From NCBI RefSeq assembly GCF_026240945.1, contig NZ_JAPFPY010000001.1, positions 372,001 to 436,000 of the forward strand: a DNA stretch of 64,000 nucleotides. Reading direction: 5' to 3'. The position numbers and the translations under genes are program-made. Positions 26,098-37,300 of this stretch are shown piece after piece; the stretch's first letter is position 1; each line of letters starts with the position of its first letter. Source of the DNA: Mycolicibacterium sp. J2 (GTDB lineage: Bacteria; Actinomycetota; Actinomycetes; Mycobacteriales; Mycobacteriaceae). The notes beneath the pieces were generated by a model. That model was given only the letters and a program-made list of their open reading frames with translations. It was not told the DNA's origin and searched no databases.

Positions 26098-27288
26098 GTG
26101 ACCGAACCGTTCCCGGTGCCGCAGGTGCCGCCCCTGCCGGTCCCCGACGTCCCCGGCGCCGATTCCCGCGGCCTGCCCCGGCGCGTCGATCTGACCTGGC
26201 AGCAACGGCTCGTGGTCGACGCCTCGGCCGTCGCCGACCTCGGATTGCGCACCACCATCGCCTCGATCGTCGGTGCTGCCATGCTGCCCCGGCTGACGTC
26301 GGCGGTGCTGCACCCGTCGCGCGTCCACGCCGATCAGGATGCACTGGACTTTTACATCGACCTGGCCGCGCAGCACGACCCGCAACGGTCCTTCCCCGCC
26401 CCGGCCACCCCGCCCCGGGTTTCCTCGCGGCCGGCCAATCCGATCGCCGCCTGGATGGCCCACGGCGAGGTCCGCAACCTGCGTTTTCAGAGCAGCTTCC
26501 GGGCCGTCAATCCGGCGCTGCGCGAGCAACGGCAGGCCTACAGCCGCAACAATGTGGTGCACGCCCAACACTGGGTGCACGCCGACGGACCGCATCCCAC
26601 GCTGTGTGTCATCCACGGCTTCATGGGTTCGCCGTATCTGCTCAACGGGCTGTTCTTCGCGCTGCCGTGGTTCTTTCGCTGCGGGTATGACGTGCTGCTC
26701 TATACCCTGCCGTTCCACGGCCCGCGCGCCGAAAAGGGCTCGCCCTACAGCGGATTCGGGTACTTCGCCGACGGGATGGCCGGATTCGCCGAGTCGATGG
26801 CCCAGGCCGTGCACGACTTCCGTTCGGTACTGGACTACCTGGAGTACACCGGGGTGGATCGCATTGCGTTGACCGGGATGTCGCTCGGCGGCTACACGTC
26901 GGCATTGATCGCCAGCGTCGACGACCGCATCCAGGCCGTCATCCCGAATGTGCCGGTGGTCACGCCCGAGACCGCCTTCGAGGATTGGTTCCCAGCCAAC
27001 AAACTTGTCGCCCTTGGCAATCGGCTGACCCACACCGAGAAAGCCCGCGCCGATGCGGCCACCCTGTTCCATTCACCGCTGAACTATCGGCCGCTGGTGC
27101 CGTGGGACCGGCGGTTGATCATCGCCGGCCTCGGCGACAGGCTGGCACCGCCGCAGCAGGCCGAGATGCTGTGGCGGCACTGGGATCGCTGCGCATTCCA
27201 CTGGTTCCCGGGTAATCATGTCGTGCATGTCAGTCAGCCGGACTACCTGCGCCGGATGACGCGGTTCCTGCGGCCGTTCATGTTCTGA
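26098..27288 (+). CDS. Alpha/beta hydrolase
   Basis: 396 residues from GTG at 26098. The nucleophile elbow is GMSLGGY, the oxyanion segment CVIHGFMGSPYL and the His near the end FPGNHVVHV. The N-terminal 140 residues are Pro-rich and family-specific. Resembles Rv0293c by size and position beside ESX-3. Could be an esterase or acyl hydrolase; substrate unknown. Its 3' end overlaps the opposing eccE3 end by 11 bases. Confidence 0.83.
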   Translation: MTEPFPVPQVPPLPVPDVPGADSRGLPRRVDLTWQQRLVVDASAVADLGLRTTIASIVGAAMLPRLTSAVLHPSRVHADQDALDFYIDLAAQHDPQRSFPAPATPPRVSSRPANPIAAWMAHGEVRNLRFQSSFRAVNPALREQRQAYSRNNVVHAQHWVHADGPHPTLCVIHGFMGSPYLLNGLFFALPWFFRCGYDVLLYTLPFHGPRAEKGSPYSGFGYFADGMAGFAESMAQAVHDFRSVLDYLEYTGVDRIALTGMSLGGYTSALIASVDDRIQAVIPNVPVVTPETAFEDWFPANKLVALGNRLTHTEKARADAATLFHSPLNYRPLVPWDRRLIIAGLGDRLAPPQQAEMLWRHWDRCAFHWFPGNHVVHVSQPDYLRRMTRFLRPFMF

Positions 27289-28186
27289 CCGGCGCCTGGG
27301 CGGTATCCGCAGGCCAGGTCAGCCGGGCAGGCAGGTCCGGGCCGGCCGGTGCATGACCGTGCAGACGCTGCGCGGCAGACAGTGCGAGCGCCTCGAGTGC
27401 GGGCCGCTGTTGTCCGCCCAGCCGGGTCAGCCCCGGTACCGGTACGGCGGCGTCGGGAGCTTCGGCGGTACGCAACGCGACCACGGCCGCGACGCTGCGC
27501 ACACCGAACTCGACGGCGGTCCAGGTCTCCTGCGCCGGACATGCCCACACTGCGTCCAGGAGTTCCGGAAGTGCCGGTACCGGAACGCGGTACACAGAAA
27601 CGAACCCGTCACTGTCGGCCAGCGCACGCCAAGACTCCCTGGCGCCGCCGCGAACCGGTTCGGGCTGCCCACCGTCGTCCGGGATGACCGTCCACCCGTG
27701 TTCTCTCAGGTGGCCGGCCAACCGGCGGCCGATCACGTCGACGGTCTCGTGCAGCGGAAGACATGCCGAACGTGCTTGCAGGGCAGCCAGGTTGTCTTCG
27801 GCTGCCAGCGTAAGACCCACCCAGATCTGCCGGCGGGCGCCCTCGTCGCGACTGGTGATCCGGACCTTGGCGCAGCGCAGTCCGTACCGGTCGACGTACC
27901 CGGCGATCAGCGGCACCGGTAACTCACCCGCACCTTCGACTCGCAGCAGCACCGACGCGTGATCCGGCGGCTGCGGGTCAGGAGCGGACGTGCGGACATT
28001 CCTTGACAGAATTGCCAACCGGCGCCCCACCAGCGTCGTGACGAATACTCCACGCCACCAGGCAAAGACCACGATGACCACAACGATCGCCACACCGAGC
28101 ACCCACCGCGAGGCGACGGTCTGCCAGGGATAGGCCAGTGCGGCCGGGATGGCGAACAGCAATGCCAGGGCGAGTCGGGCCGTCAT
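27278..28186 (-). CDS. eccE3: ESX-3 secretion component EccE3
   Basis: 302 residues, last gene of the ESX-3 operon. Two N-terminal transmembrane helices (LALALLFAIPAALAYP and WVLGVAIVVVIVVFAWW) precede a cytosolic domain containing the conserved RITSRDEGARRQIWVGLTL stretch. EccE lies at the periphery of the membrane complex and stabilises it with MycP. ATGA overlap with the mycP3 stop. A little shorter than the M. tuberculosis protein. Confidence 0.92.
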   Translation of the reverse strand: MTARLALALLFAIPAALAYPWQTVASRWVLGVAIVVVIVVFAWWRGVFVTTLVGRRLAILSRNVRTSAPDPQPPDHASVLLRVEGAGELPVPLIAGYVDRYGLRCAKVRITSRDEGARRQIWVGLTLAAEDNLAALQARSACLPLHETVDVIGRRLAGHLREHGWTVIPDDGGQPEPVRGGARESWRALADSDGFVSVYRVPVPALPELLDAVWACPAQETWTAVEFGVRSVAAVVALRTAEAPDAAVPVPGLTRLGGQQRPALEALALSAAQRLHGHAPAGPDLPARLTWPADTAQAPVRT

Positions 28187-29556
28187 GCGGCTGTGTCCTT
28201 CCGTCGAAGAGCGGCGACCGCCGCGACCACCAGTGCGAGCACCCCGGTCCCGACGAACGCGATGATCGCGGGGGTGGAGTCTTCGGGCTCCGCAACCGGC
28301 GGCGCGGCAACCGCTTTGGTTGTGTCGGCCGGGGCACCCGGCCCGGGTACATCCCAGGTCAACGCGGCGACCGGGTCGATGCTGCCCGCGCCAACAAGAT
28401 TCGACGGTGAGCGGTCGGCTCCGTGCGCTGTCACCGTCAGCCGCCGTACCACCTGCTCGGCGGTCAGCTCGGGGAAGCGGGATCGCACCAGTGCGGCCAC
28501 CCCGGACACGTACGCAGCGGCGTAGCTGGTCCCGCTGACCGGCGCGAGTTCGCCCTTGGCACTGGGAAGACCGTTGGCCAGTGCGCCGTCGGTGCTGTTG
28601 CTCAGCGAGGTGATGTCCTGGCCCGGGGCTGCGATGCCGACCCACGGTCCGGCCATGGTGAACGATGCTGGTTCGCCCTGCCGAGTCAGCGCGCCGACCG
28701 ACAACACATAGGGCTGCCACCACGACGGGATGGACACCGATGTGACGCCACCCCAGTTCCGGGGGTCTTCGGGGCGGGCCGGGTCGGCGAGTGGGTTTGC
28801 CGCACAGGATGTTCCGGTTGCGGTGGTGGCACTGCTGTTACCGGCCGCCGCGATGATGACGGCGTCCTTGTCGACCGCGGCGTACCGCAGCGCCGCGCCG
28901 AGGGCGGACTGGTCGACGGTGTTGTCTGCGGGTAGGCAGGTCACCACGGAGATGTTGATGACCCGCGCACCCAGGTCGGCCGCTCGCACCACAGCTCGGG
29001 CCAGCGTCGCGATATCGATGCCGGCACGGGTGAGTACCGGATCGGCACCCTGCTGTGCGGGCGAATAGTGCGCGGAGGTCTGGCGGATCGACACCAGCCG
29101 GGCGCCGGGCGCCACACCGGAGAATCCGTCCGGGCCGGGCTGTCCGGCGATCAGCCCGGCGACCAGCGTGCCATGACCGTCGCAGTCGGACAGTCCGTCA
29201 CCGGCTTCGACGAAATCACCGCCCGGCTCTACGTTCGGTAGCCGCGGGCCGGGGCGGACGCCGGTGTCGATGACAGCGACGGTTTGTCCGTCGCCTCGGC
29301 TGTACTGCCAGGCACGGGGCAGGTCGAGGGTCACCTGGTTCGGGTTGACCGCCGCAGGATCGGTGCCGGGTAGCACACCGGTGGTCACGCACGGGGTGCG
29401 CAGCGCCATGGGCTGCACCGGACCCGCCGCACCCGTGGGTGGCGCCGCCGCAGCGTCGACGGCCGGCGGCGTGACGGCTCCCGCGGCGGGGCAGCTCAGC
29501 AGCACCACGGCGCCGATGGTGCCGACCACTGCTGCACGACAGCGGGATCCGTTCAC
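28183..29556 (-). CDS. mycP3: Type VII secretion mycosin MycP3
   Basis: 457-residue subtilisin-like serine protease anchored in the membrane. Signal peptide at 1-27, catalytic Asp97 (VAVIDTGV), His128 (DGHGTLVAG) and Ser344 (GTSYAAAYVSG), and a C-terminal transmembrane helix (IIAFVGTGVLALVVAAVAAL). Mycosins are required for stability of the secretion complex and cleave some substrates. Four-base overlaps with eccD3 and eccE3. Confidence 0.95.
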   Translation of the reverse strand: MNGSRCRAAVVGTIGAVVLLSCPAAGAVTPPAVDAAAAPPTGAAGPVQPMALRTPCVTTGVLPGTDPAAVNPNQVTLDLPRAWQYSRGDGQTVAVIDTGVRPGPRLPNVEPGGDFVEAGDGLSDCDGHGTLVAGLIAGQPGPDGFSGVAPGARLVSIRQTSAHYSPAQQGADPVLTRAGIDIATLARAVVRAADLGARVINISVVTCLPADNTVDQSALGAALRYAAVDKDAVIIAAAGNSSATTATGTSCAANPLADPARPEDPRNWGGVTSVSIPSWWQPYVLSVGALTRQGEPASFTMAGPWVGIAAPGQDITSLSNSTDGALANGLPSAKGELAPVSGTSYAAAYVSGVAALVRSRFPELTAEQVVRRLTVTAHGADRSPSNLVGAGSIDPVAALTWDVPGPGAPADTTKAVAAPPVAEPEDSTPAIIAFVGTGVLALVVAAVAALRRKDTAA

Positions 29557-30968
29557 CTATTCAACACCCATGTGAACAGTCCGAGCAGGTAGGCAGCCAG
29601 CGGGATCACCGAGGCGTCCGTCGCGGCCGCCACGAAGCCGAGCAACCGGCGGGCCGGCAACGAATAGGTCTCCGGCGCGGCGATGCGAGGGTTCAGCGCC
29701 ACCAGCACCCAGCCGGCGACCAGAACGCTCAACACGCCGAGCACCCACCAGGCCGCGGCATAGCGATGGGTGACCAGCAGGACGATCAGCAGCGCCGCCG
29801 TCACCAGAAACGAATGACTCAGCAGCCAGGCCTTGCAGGCCGGCGAATCCCAAACCCGGGCGCGCAGGGCCGTCCCGACGGCCGCGGCAACCACCAGAAC
29901 CCACGCCCACGGCGACACCACGGACCCGCTGACCAGCATCACCGAACCGGTGACCGACAGCAGAACGCCGGCGGCCAGGAAACCGGTCTGGTGGGCATTG
30001 GTGACGCGGACCCGGCGGGGCAGATCCGCCAGTACCCGCATCGACGGCGCGGACGGGGTGGGGTCACCCGGCGCGGGAATGACGGGGACGGGCAGCCGGG
30101 CGCACAATGCCGACAATTGGGCGGCCTGGACCGTGACGACGAGCGCGAAAACGAGTAATCCGCAGCCGATCCGGGTGCTGGTGAGCTCCCACACCGAGTC
30201 CAGGGCGGCGAACAGCAGTACACCGAATCCGGTGACTGCGGTCGCGGTGAACGTCGCGATGGCGCGCTCGAACACGACGATGCCGATGATCGACCAAGCG
30301 GTCACCGCGGCCGCGGCAAGCAGCAGCTGCGCCGCGCCGAAGTCACCGGGGACGGCCAACGCGAACGCTGCGGCCACCGGTGCCAGTGCGGTCACCGCCA
30401 GCACCGTGCCCAACGAAGCCGACCTGGGCCGCGCGACCAGCGATGCCACCACCGCGACGACGGCGACCGCGGCCAGCGCGAACAGCCCGCCCGCATGACC
30501 GGCGCCGACCCGGAAGGTGGCCGCCGAAGCGGTGGCCAGCAGCAGCAGGGCGATCCCCGCTACAGCGGCTCCCCGTTGGATCTGACGTGCCCCCCAGGCG
30601 CGTTCGCCGGTGGCGGAGAAGATGGCCGCGGCATCGGCGATGTCCTCGATGATGCGTGGTGCGGCCGGACCGGCCGGGATCTCCTGCAACGTCAGCAGAT
30701 CCCCGTCTACCACGCCGACGGTGTCCAGGGTGGCGTCCAAACTGAACGGTGCGCCGCCGATCGGGGCCAGGCTCAGCCTGACAGGCGTGCCGTCGAGATC
30801 GTCGGCCGGCAGCACGGTGCGCTGCACGGCCGGGATGATCTCGCGGAGCGGAAGTTCGGCGGGCAGGGCCAGCTCGGTGAGCCGGCCGGCCGCGCGACCG
30901 GACTCCTCATCGGCACCGGCGGCCAGCACGGCCACCCGCACGATCGGAATCACAGTGTTGTCGGGCAT
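29553..30968 (-). CDS. eccD3: ESX-3 secretion channel component EccD3
   Basis: 471 residues from ATG at 30968. A ubiquitin-like N-terminal domain (about 1-95, [15 protein letters not shown] to LLTLQEIP) is followed by about eleven transmembrane helices. Two EccD copies per protomer line the inner-membrane pore. The start overlaps the espG3 3' end by 19 bases and the stop overlaps mycP3 by 4. A much longer upstream extension in this frame is out-of-frame espG3 sequence and not part of the protein. Confidence 0.94.
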   Translation of the reverse strand: MPDNTVIPIVRVAVLAAGADEESGRAAGRLTELALPAELPLREIIPAVQRTVLPADDLDGTPVRLSLAPIGGAPFSLDATLDTVGVVDGDLLTLQEIPAGPAAPRIIEDIADAAAIFSATGERAWGARQIQRGAAVAGIALLLLATASAATFRVGAGHAGGLFALAAVAVVAVVASLVARPRSASLGTVLAVTALAPVAAAFALAVPGDFGAAQLLLAAAAVTAWSIIGIVVFERAIATFTATAVTGFGVLLFAALDSVWELTSTRIGCGLLVFALVVTVQAAQLSALCARLPVPVIPAPGDPTPSAPSMRVLADLPRRVRVTNAHQTGFLAAGVLLSVTGSVMLVSGSVVSPWAWVLVVAAAVGTALRARVWDSPACKAWLLSHSFLVTAALLIVLLVTHRYAAAWWVLGVLSVLVAGWVLVALNPRIAAPETYSLPARRLLGFVAAATDASVIPLAAYLLGLFTWVLNR

Positions 30969-31834
30969 CGGTCTTCCATTCTCTGGTCGAAATCTCGGTC
31001 GGACGGTGTGGCTGACGGTTGGTCGCTGCTCGTGTCGGTGAACCACGAACCGTCCGGCAGGCTTGCGGTCAGGCGGTCCACCGCGGCGGCGATCGCCGGG
31101 CCGGCACCCGGGGTGAAGGTCGACACCCATTCCCCGTCGAACGCCCGGTGTGGGTGCACCAGGATGCGTCCGGCGCCGCAGTCTACGACGCTGACCCCCA
31201 CCTCCGTGCTCACCCGGTAGCCGTCCCGGTGTTCCCCGGCCACGATTTCGACGTAGCTGCGCGGACCGGTGAACACCGCCTCCACCACCGGCCGTGCCGA
31301 CGATGGGATACCCAGGTAGGCAACGACTTCGGCAAGCTCGACGCCGCTGCGAATCTTCTCGTCGGCGCGCGCTCCGGCCCGCATGGGGATGGCGAACTCG
31401 TCGAAGTCGGCCGGCCGCCGTCCGGGTAGGCCGGCGGTGACCACCGGCACCATATCGTCCGGGTCGGCGAGGTCAACCTCGGTGAAGGTCACCAGTCCAC
31501 CGCTGCGCAGCGCGACGACGGTGCTGTCCTGGCGCCTGCCGACCACACCCCGTAGCATGCCGCCGCCTGGGCTCACCACCCGCAGCTCCAGCCATTGCCG
31601 GGCCCGGCAGGTCACCCGAATCCACTGGGCAACAGCGTGATTCACCACCCCTTGCCGGGAAAGCACGTCCAACTCGACCAGTTCGGCGGTGCGAGCTGCC
31701 GCGAAGGCGGCACCGGCGGACGGGTCACTGTAGGGCGGCGTGATCGCCAGCACCCATGGAAGCGAGCCGGAACCGGTCAACTCGGCGAGGTACCAGGCCT
31801 GCTCGACGGTCAGCTCGACCGCATTAGCAGCCAT
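30950..31834 (-). CDS. espG3: ESX-3 PE-PPE chaperone EspG3
   Basis: 294 residues, cytosolic. EspG proteins bind the tip of cognate PPE partners, keep PE-PPE pairs soluble and direct them to their own ESX system. Family pattern: [15 protein letters not shown] at the N-terminus, a long central beta-sheet and [13 protein letters not shown] near the C-terminus. The ATG follows the esxH stop with no intervening base. Confidence 0.93.
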   Translation of the reverse strand: MAANAVELTVEQAWYLAELTGSGSLPWVLAITPPYSDPSAGAAFAAARTAELVELDVLSRQGVVNHAVAQWIRVTCRARQWLELRVVSPGGGMLRGVVGRRQDSTVVALRSGGLVTFTEVDLADPDDMVPVVTAGLPGRRPADFDEFAIPMRAGARADEKIRSGVELAEVVAYLGIPSSARPVVEAVFTGPRSYVEIVAGEHRDGYRVSTEVGVSVVDCGAGRILVHPHRAFDGEWVSTFTPGAGPAIAAAVDRLTASLPDGSWFTDTSSDQPSATPSDRDFDQRMEDRCPTTL

Positions 31835-32122
31835 CTAGCCCCACTTGGCACCCTCGGCCTGGTCGCGGGCGTTCATCGCGACGGTATTGGTTTCGTGTGT
31901 GCTGGCCATCGCCTGGTACGCCCGGACCAGCTCGCTCATGCTGGTGTTCCACTGGGCCTGCCAGGCCTGGTAGGTCATCCCGGTGTCACCCTGCCAGGCG
32001 CTGCCCAGCGCGGCCTGCTCCGCGGCGATATCCGCCCCCACGGCGTTCAGGGCGCCCGCGTACCCGGCCATCTCACCGGCGAGCCCCAGCATGGCCGGGT
32101 AGTTGTACATGATCTGCGACAT
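31835..32122 (-). CDS. esxH: WXG100 effector EsxH (TB10.4)
   Basis: 95 residues, partner of EsxG in the secreted ESX-3 heterodimer. WXG turn is SAWQGDTG, and most of the chain is as in M. tuberculosis EsxH ([23 protein letters not shown]). Of the four zinc ligands described for the M. tuberculosis protein (His14, His70, His76, Glu77), only His76 and Glu77 remain; positions 14 and 70 are Leu and Gln. Required for siderophore-dependent iron acquisition as part of ESX-3. Confidence 0.97.
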   Translation of the reverse strand: MSQIMYNYPAMLGLAGEMAGYAGALNAVGADIAAEQAALGSAWQGDTGMTYQAWQAQWNTSMSELVRAYQAMASTHETNTVAMNARDQAEGAKWG

Positions 32123-32142
32123 GGTGTTCTCCTGGTGGAAGG

Positions 32143-32436
32143 TCAGATGGAGGTGTAGCTGCTGGCGGCGGCGGCGTCCTGCGCCACGTAGGTGCCCGCC
32201 GCGTCGCCGAGATTGGCCTGGGCGATGTCCAGCAGCGCATTGACCCGGGCGGCCACCTCGATGAAACGGGCGTGCGCGGCCTGGAACGCGGCCGAGGCCT
32301 CGCCCATGTGGAAGGCCTGCGAGGCCGTCGCGGCCTGCTCAGCCTGGGCGATGGTGCTGCGCATCAGCGCGGCCTTGGCGCCGAAGGCGGTCTCCGAGGC
32401 GATGATCTGCGGGATGTGGGCGTCGAGCATGCTCAT
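32143..32436 (-). CDS. esxG: WXG100 effector EsxG
   Basis: 97 residues, forms a helical hairpin dimer with EsxH and carries the secretion signal of the pair. Begins [11 protein letters not shown]; the turn is FHMGEAS in place of WXG, as usual for EsxG. The C-terminus [17 protein letters not shown] contains the YxxxD/E-type secretion motif (YVAQD). The esxH start is 20 bases downstream. Confidence 0.97.
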   Translation of the reverse strand: MSMLDAHIPQIIASETAFGAKAALMRSTIAQAEQAATASQAFHMGEASAAFQAAHARFIEVAARVNALLDIAQANLGDAAGTYVAQDAAAASSYTSI

Positions 32437-32488
32437 GGGATTTCTTTCTCCAGGTGTCGATCAGTGGCGGTCACGTTCGGTGCTGCGT

Positions 32489-34039
32489 TCAGTTACGTTG
32501 TCCCCCTTGTCCATCGGATTGCCAGTTTCCCGGCAACATCGGATTGACCGGTCCCCCACCGAATTGGTCACCGGTCAGCTCGGTCAGGCCGGCGGCGGCG
32601 GTGTTCTCGGCGTCACCGCTGACCGCACCGGTGAAGCCCATCGTTCCCGCCCCGCGGGTGGACGCGGTGACTGCGGGCTCCTGCTCGTGCGGCACCGGTG
32701 GGCGGTCGTCGTTCTCGTCGTAGTCCAGGTATTCGTCGGCATACGCGAAATCCTGGATCTCGGCGGCCTTCTTGCGGCGCCGTTTCCGGCGTTCGGCGGC
32801 GCTCAGCGCCGCCGCCGACCCCACCGCGGCCGCCGATCCGGAGGCCGGCGCCTTGGCCGCGGTGCGGTCCCGGATCACCGGCGTGAAGCCCTCACCCGGG
32901 TCGCCACCACGCACCGCGTAGGCGACGGTGGTGGCCGCTGCCGGGGTGGCGGCAGGCGCGCCGGCGGGCGCCGTACCGGCCGGCGCCCCGGCCGGAGTGC
33001 CTGCCGGGGTGCCGATGGTCGGGGCAACGCTGGCCACCGGCCACACGTTGGGCTGATCGGCCCGCTGTGGCGCAGGCGCCTCGGGCGCCGCCTCGGCGGG
33101 TACCTCGGGTTCCGGCAGCAGCGCCAACAGCCCGAGCATGCCGAGGCCGACCCCGGCCAGCACCGGCAGCAGGAACGGTGCGATGAGCAACGCGCCCCAC
33201 GTGCCCCAGCCCACCGGCTGGAAGATGGCCTGGTATAGCAGCGCTGCCAGCAACGGCCCCCACTGCACCAGCGCCGCGGACGGATTGGTGAGGAAGTCGA
33301 TGATGATCTGCCGCGTCGTCCCGATCGGGTTCTGCAGGAAATCCCAGATGAGGTCGCCGCCCGGCAGCGACTTGATGTAGGACTCCAGGTAGCTCAGGAT
33401 CGAGTTCGAACTGTCCAGCGCGGTACCGGAATCCAGTGCCTGTGCCTGCGCGACCGATTGGGTGGCCGTCGCGGTGGCGTTGCCCGCTTCGCCGACCCCG
33501 GGCTTGACCAGCATCGGCGCCGGCGGCAATGCGGGTGTGGCCGCGACGGTCGCCGCCGACACCGCTTGGTAGGTGCTCATCACGGTGGCCGCCTGGATCC
33601 ACATCCGGACGTAGTCGGCCTCGTTCACCGCGATCGGGATCGTGTTGATACCGAAGAAGTTGGTGGCCAACAGCACTCCGTGGATGACGTGATTGGCCGC
33701 CAGTTCCGCGAGCGTCGGCATGGTGGCCAGCGCGGTGCTGTAGGCAGCCGCCGCGGTCTCGTGCTGGGCGGCCGCGATCGCGCTGTTGGCGCCGGCTTGG
33801 GCCAGCCAGGCCAGGTACGGCTGGTGCGCGGCAATGTACTGTTCGGCGCTCGGGCCTTCCCACGAACCGGCGCCGACGCTGCCCAGGGTGGCGGTCAGTT
33901 CGGCGACAGCGGAGGCGTATTCGGCGCTGAGGGATTGCCAGGCCCCTGCGGCAGCCAGTAGCGGCCCGGGTCCCGGACCGCTGCTGAGCAAGGCCGAGTG
34001 CACCTCGGGCGGCAGCGCCATCCAGATGGGGGCTGTCAT
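32489..34039 (-). CDS. ppe4: PPE-family protein of ESX-3 (PPE4)
   Basis: 516 residues. PPE domain at about 1-175 with LPPEVHSAL and the WXG turn [11 protein letters not shown], then a hydrophobic region (about 260-330) with transmembrane-like segments ([20 protein letters not shown]). The tail is long and Pro/Ala-rich, with a basic cluster RRKRRRKK and then an acidic run ([11 protein letters not shown]). Partner of the PE protein encoded 36 bases upstream and client of EspG3. In mycobacteria PPE4 is linked to siderophore-bound iron use. Confidence 0.93.
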   Translation of the reverse strand: MTAPIWMALPPEVHSALLSSGPGPGPLLAAAGAWQSLSAEYASAVAELTATLGSVGAGSWEGPSAEQYIAAHQPYLAWLAQAGANSAIAAAQHETAAAAYSTALATMPTLAELAANHVIHGVLLATNFFGINTIPIAVNEADYVRMWIQAATVMSTYQAVSAATVAATPALPPAPMLVKPGVGEAGNATATATQSVAQAQALDSGTALDSSNSILSYLESYIKSLPGGDLIWDFLQNPIGTTRQIIIDFLTNPSAALVQWGPLLAALLYQAIFQPVGWGTWGALLIAPFLLPVLAGVGLGMLGLLALLPEPEVPAEAAPEAPAPQRADQPNVWPVASVAPTIGTPAGTPAGAPAGTAPAGAPAATPAAATTVAYAVRGGDPGEGFTPVIRDRTAAKAPASGSAAAVGSAAALSAAERRKRRRKKAAEIQDFAYADEYLDYDENDDRPPVPHEQEPAVTASTRGAGTMGFTGAVSGDAENTAAAGLTELTGDQFGGGPVNPMLPGNWQSDGQGGQRN

Positions 34040-34075
34040 GCCTGGGCGAGCGAAGCGACGGGATTTGTCATCGAC

Positions 34076-34384
34076 TCAGCCGCGGGCGATCAGGTACGAC
34101 GAGGCGGCCAGCGCATCACCGGCGGCGTAACTGGCCCCCGATTGGGCCACCCCGGCGGCCGACCGGCCCAGCTCCTCCACGGCCAGCGCGGCGACCGCGT
34201 TGTGCTCGGTGCCCGCCGCGCTGAAACCGGCAGCGGTCTGCAGCGACACCGGGTCGGCGGCCGGCGGCAGTACCGCATTCACCACCGGTGCGGCGGCGGC
34301 GTGCGCCGCGGCCAGCCGGGCGGTGAGCGCCTCCACCGCGGCGGCCGCCGCAGTCAGACCTTCGGGAACGACACGCAGCGTCAT
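34076..34384 (-). CDS. pe5: PE-family protein of ESX-3 (PE5)
   Basis: 102 residues, just a PE domain of two helices, starting [10 protein letters not shown] with the PE motif at residues 7-8 and ending with [15 protein letters not shown], which contains the YxxxD secretion motif. Pairs with the PPE protein encoded next. The ATG shares one base with the eccC3 stop (TGATG). Same length as M. tuberculosis PE5. Confidence 0.94.
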   Translation of the reverse strand: MTLRVVPEGLTAAAAAVEALTARLAAAHAAAAPVVNAVLPPAADPVSLQTAAGFSAAGTEHNAVAALAVEELGRSAAGVAQSGASYAAGDALAASSYLIARG

Positions 34385-37300
34385 CAGCTGTATTCCTTTC
34401 CGTTTGTACCGGACGAAACATGTTCTGCAGCGAAGGGATTCACCAACTGCACGTGGGTGGCGTCGGCGCTGTCGCTCAGCAGCACGGCACGCCCGGGGGG
34501 CAGCCGGTGGAACCGGTGTCCGCGCAATTTGCCGCCGTCGGCCGCACTGCCCGAGAGCATGAGGATGTTCGCCTGCAGGTCGTTGAGCCTGCGCAGCAGC
34601 GGCGCGGTCATCACCGCATGCGCCGAACCGCTGGCCCGCGCGGTGACGATGACCCGCAGCCCCAGGTCCCCGGCTTGCGACAGCAAGCCCAGCAACGATG
34701 TCCACGGCCGCTGCCCGACGTACGGTCCGCTGACGGCGGGCCCGTCCGGGATCTGGTCGACGTCGTCGATGATCAGGTAGTGGGTGTGCCCCGTGTACGT
34801 CCAGTTGCGCAATTCCTGCGGGGACAACCCGGCCGGTGGCCGGCGCTTGTCGAGCAACGCGGACAGCCCGAGCATCGCGGGCGTGACCCGGTCGATGTTG
34901 GCGGTGTACTCGTTGTCGGGGAACAGCGGCTCGTCCACCAGGTGCAGGCGGCGGTCCACGACGGTGAACGCGATGTCATCCTCGGTCGAGTTGACCCGGA
35001 TCGTCCGGATCAGGTGGCGAAGCAGCGTGGTCTTGCCCGAGCGGGTATCGCCGAACACCATCATCAGCGGGTTGCGGGCAAAGTCGATCGCCACCGGGCG
35101 CAGATCCTGTTCGCGCTGGCCGATGACCACCTGTTCGGCACCGACGTACAACGGGCCCAATACATCTGGGGATAGCTGGGTGGGCAGCAACCGTAACTCC
35201 GGGGCGTGTTGATCCGGGTACTTGGCGTTGATCGCGGGAATCAGGCGCAGGTCCGGCTCGGCGAACAGGAAGTGCTCGGCGGCCATGGTCAGGCCGCGGC
35301 CCGGCTGGTCGGCCGGCACGGCCTCGGCGGGCCTGCGCAGCGCGCCGACCACCCGGACATTGCTGTCGTGCGAATCGTTGAGCTTGAGCTCCAGGCGCAG
35401 CCCCAGCCCGTCCCGCATGGCCAGCGGCACCTCGAGCCAGTTCGGCGTGGTGATCACCACGTGGATGCCGTACGCCAACCCGGTGTTGACCAGCTCGGTC
35501 ACCCTGGACAGCAGGGGATTACGGGTGTTGAATGTGTCGACGTTGTCGCGGCTGAAGGCATACAGGTTGTCGATGAGCAGGAAGACCTCACCGTAGCCGT
35601 CGGCGTACCCGCCGGCACCGGCCGCCGAGCCGCGTTCCTGCCGGGCGAGCAGCAACTGCTCCAGTTCGGCGAAGGTGCGGCGGATCCGCTCGGGCTCCAG
35701 TGGTGAGGCAACCGCACCCACGTGGGCCAGGTCGGCCATCGGCGCCAGCTGCCCGCCGCCGTAGTCCAGCACGTAGAAGCTGACCTCACCCGGGGCGTGC
35801 AGGGCCGCCGCCGACAGCATGAACGTCTGCAACGCACCCGACTTTCCGGACTTCGGCCCACCGTGCACCACGACGTTGCCCGCGGCCGTGTCGGCCGCGA
35901 AAACCAATGTGTCCCGCCGCATCTCGAACGGCTTGTCGATCTCACCGAGCGGCCAGCGGAACCGGTGTCCCTCGACATGTGCCAGCAGGTCGGCCAGTGG
36001 GATGGATTCTTCCAGCGGCGGCAGCCACAGCTGCGGCGCCTTCGGACCGTAGGCCGCCAGTTGCTCACCGATGGTGGTGATCAGCTTGCGCGGGATCGGC
36101 GCCTCGTCCGGCTCGCTCGACAGGATCACGGTCTCGACCGCCGGCTCCACCCGTGCCGCGGTGAACAGCTGCGGTTCCGGAAGGGACTGCACCACCACGG
36201 AACGTGCGGTGCGGGGCGGGTCGTAGATGCCGTCGACGTAGGTGCTGCGGAACTTGATCGGCGTCGCGCCGGGGGCGGGCACCAGGAAGCCCTCACCCTT
36301 GTGCTCCCGCCCGGCCTCGATGTGGAAGGCGTCCTCCACGCCGATGATCTGCCGGCTGATCGAGGGGCTGGCCACCTTCAGGCCGATCCGGTAGGAGGTG
36401 TTCTTGTCGATGTCCTTGATCCGGCCGACGTCCAAGGTCTGCGACGCGAACAGGATGTGAATGCGGAACGACCGGCCCTTGCGCGCCACGTAATCGAACA
36501 GATCGGCGTACTCGGGATGCTCGGCGAGCATCAGGGTGAACTCGTCGGCCACCACGAACAGGGTCGGGATGGGCGCGAGGTCGTGCCCAGCCGCGATCGC
36601 CGCCTCGTATTCGGCCACCGAGTTGAACGCGCTGCCCTGCACTGCGCGGCCGGCGTCCCTGAGCAGCTGTTCACGCCGGGCCACCTCACCGCGCAGGGTG
36701 TCGGCGAACCGGTCGGCCAGCGACCGCTTCTCGGCCATGTTGGAGATGACGGCGACAACCTGCGGGAAGTGCCGGAAGATGTCGGCGCCGGCCTCACCCT
36801 TGAAGTCGGCGTAGATGACGATGAGCCGGTCGGCCGGATGAGTGGTCAACAGCGACAACAGAATCGACATCAGCGTCTGGGATTTGCCCGATCCGGTCAT
36901 ACCGATCATCAGGCCGTGCGGGCCCATGCCGCCCTCGGCCTCGTCCTTGAGGTCGAAGATCAAGGGTTCACCGGTGGCGGTCACGCCGATCGGCACCCGA
37001 AGTTCCTCGTCGCGGCTGCGCGGCGCCCACAGGCTCGCGACATCCAGGGCGGAGGCATCCGGGATACCGAACAGCGTGGTGAACGTCGAGGCGCCCGACG
37101 CGGCAGTGCGCGTCCGGTCCGGATTGGAATCCCAGCGGGCCAACCGGCGCGCCAGGTGGGTGGCCGCGGCGGCGGACAAGGTGTCGGCGGCGTCGATATA
37201 GGGCTGCCAGCCGCCGCTCTGCCACCGCGCGATCCTGCCTTCGCCGACTCTGAGGATCGGCCGCTCCGGGTCCGCATATTGTTCGCGGTGTGGCTCTTTG

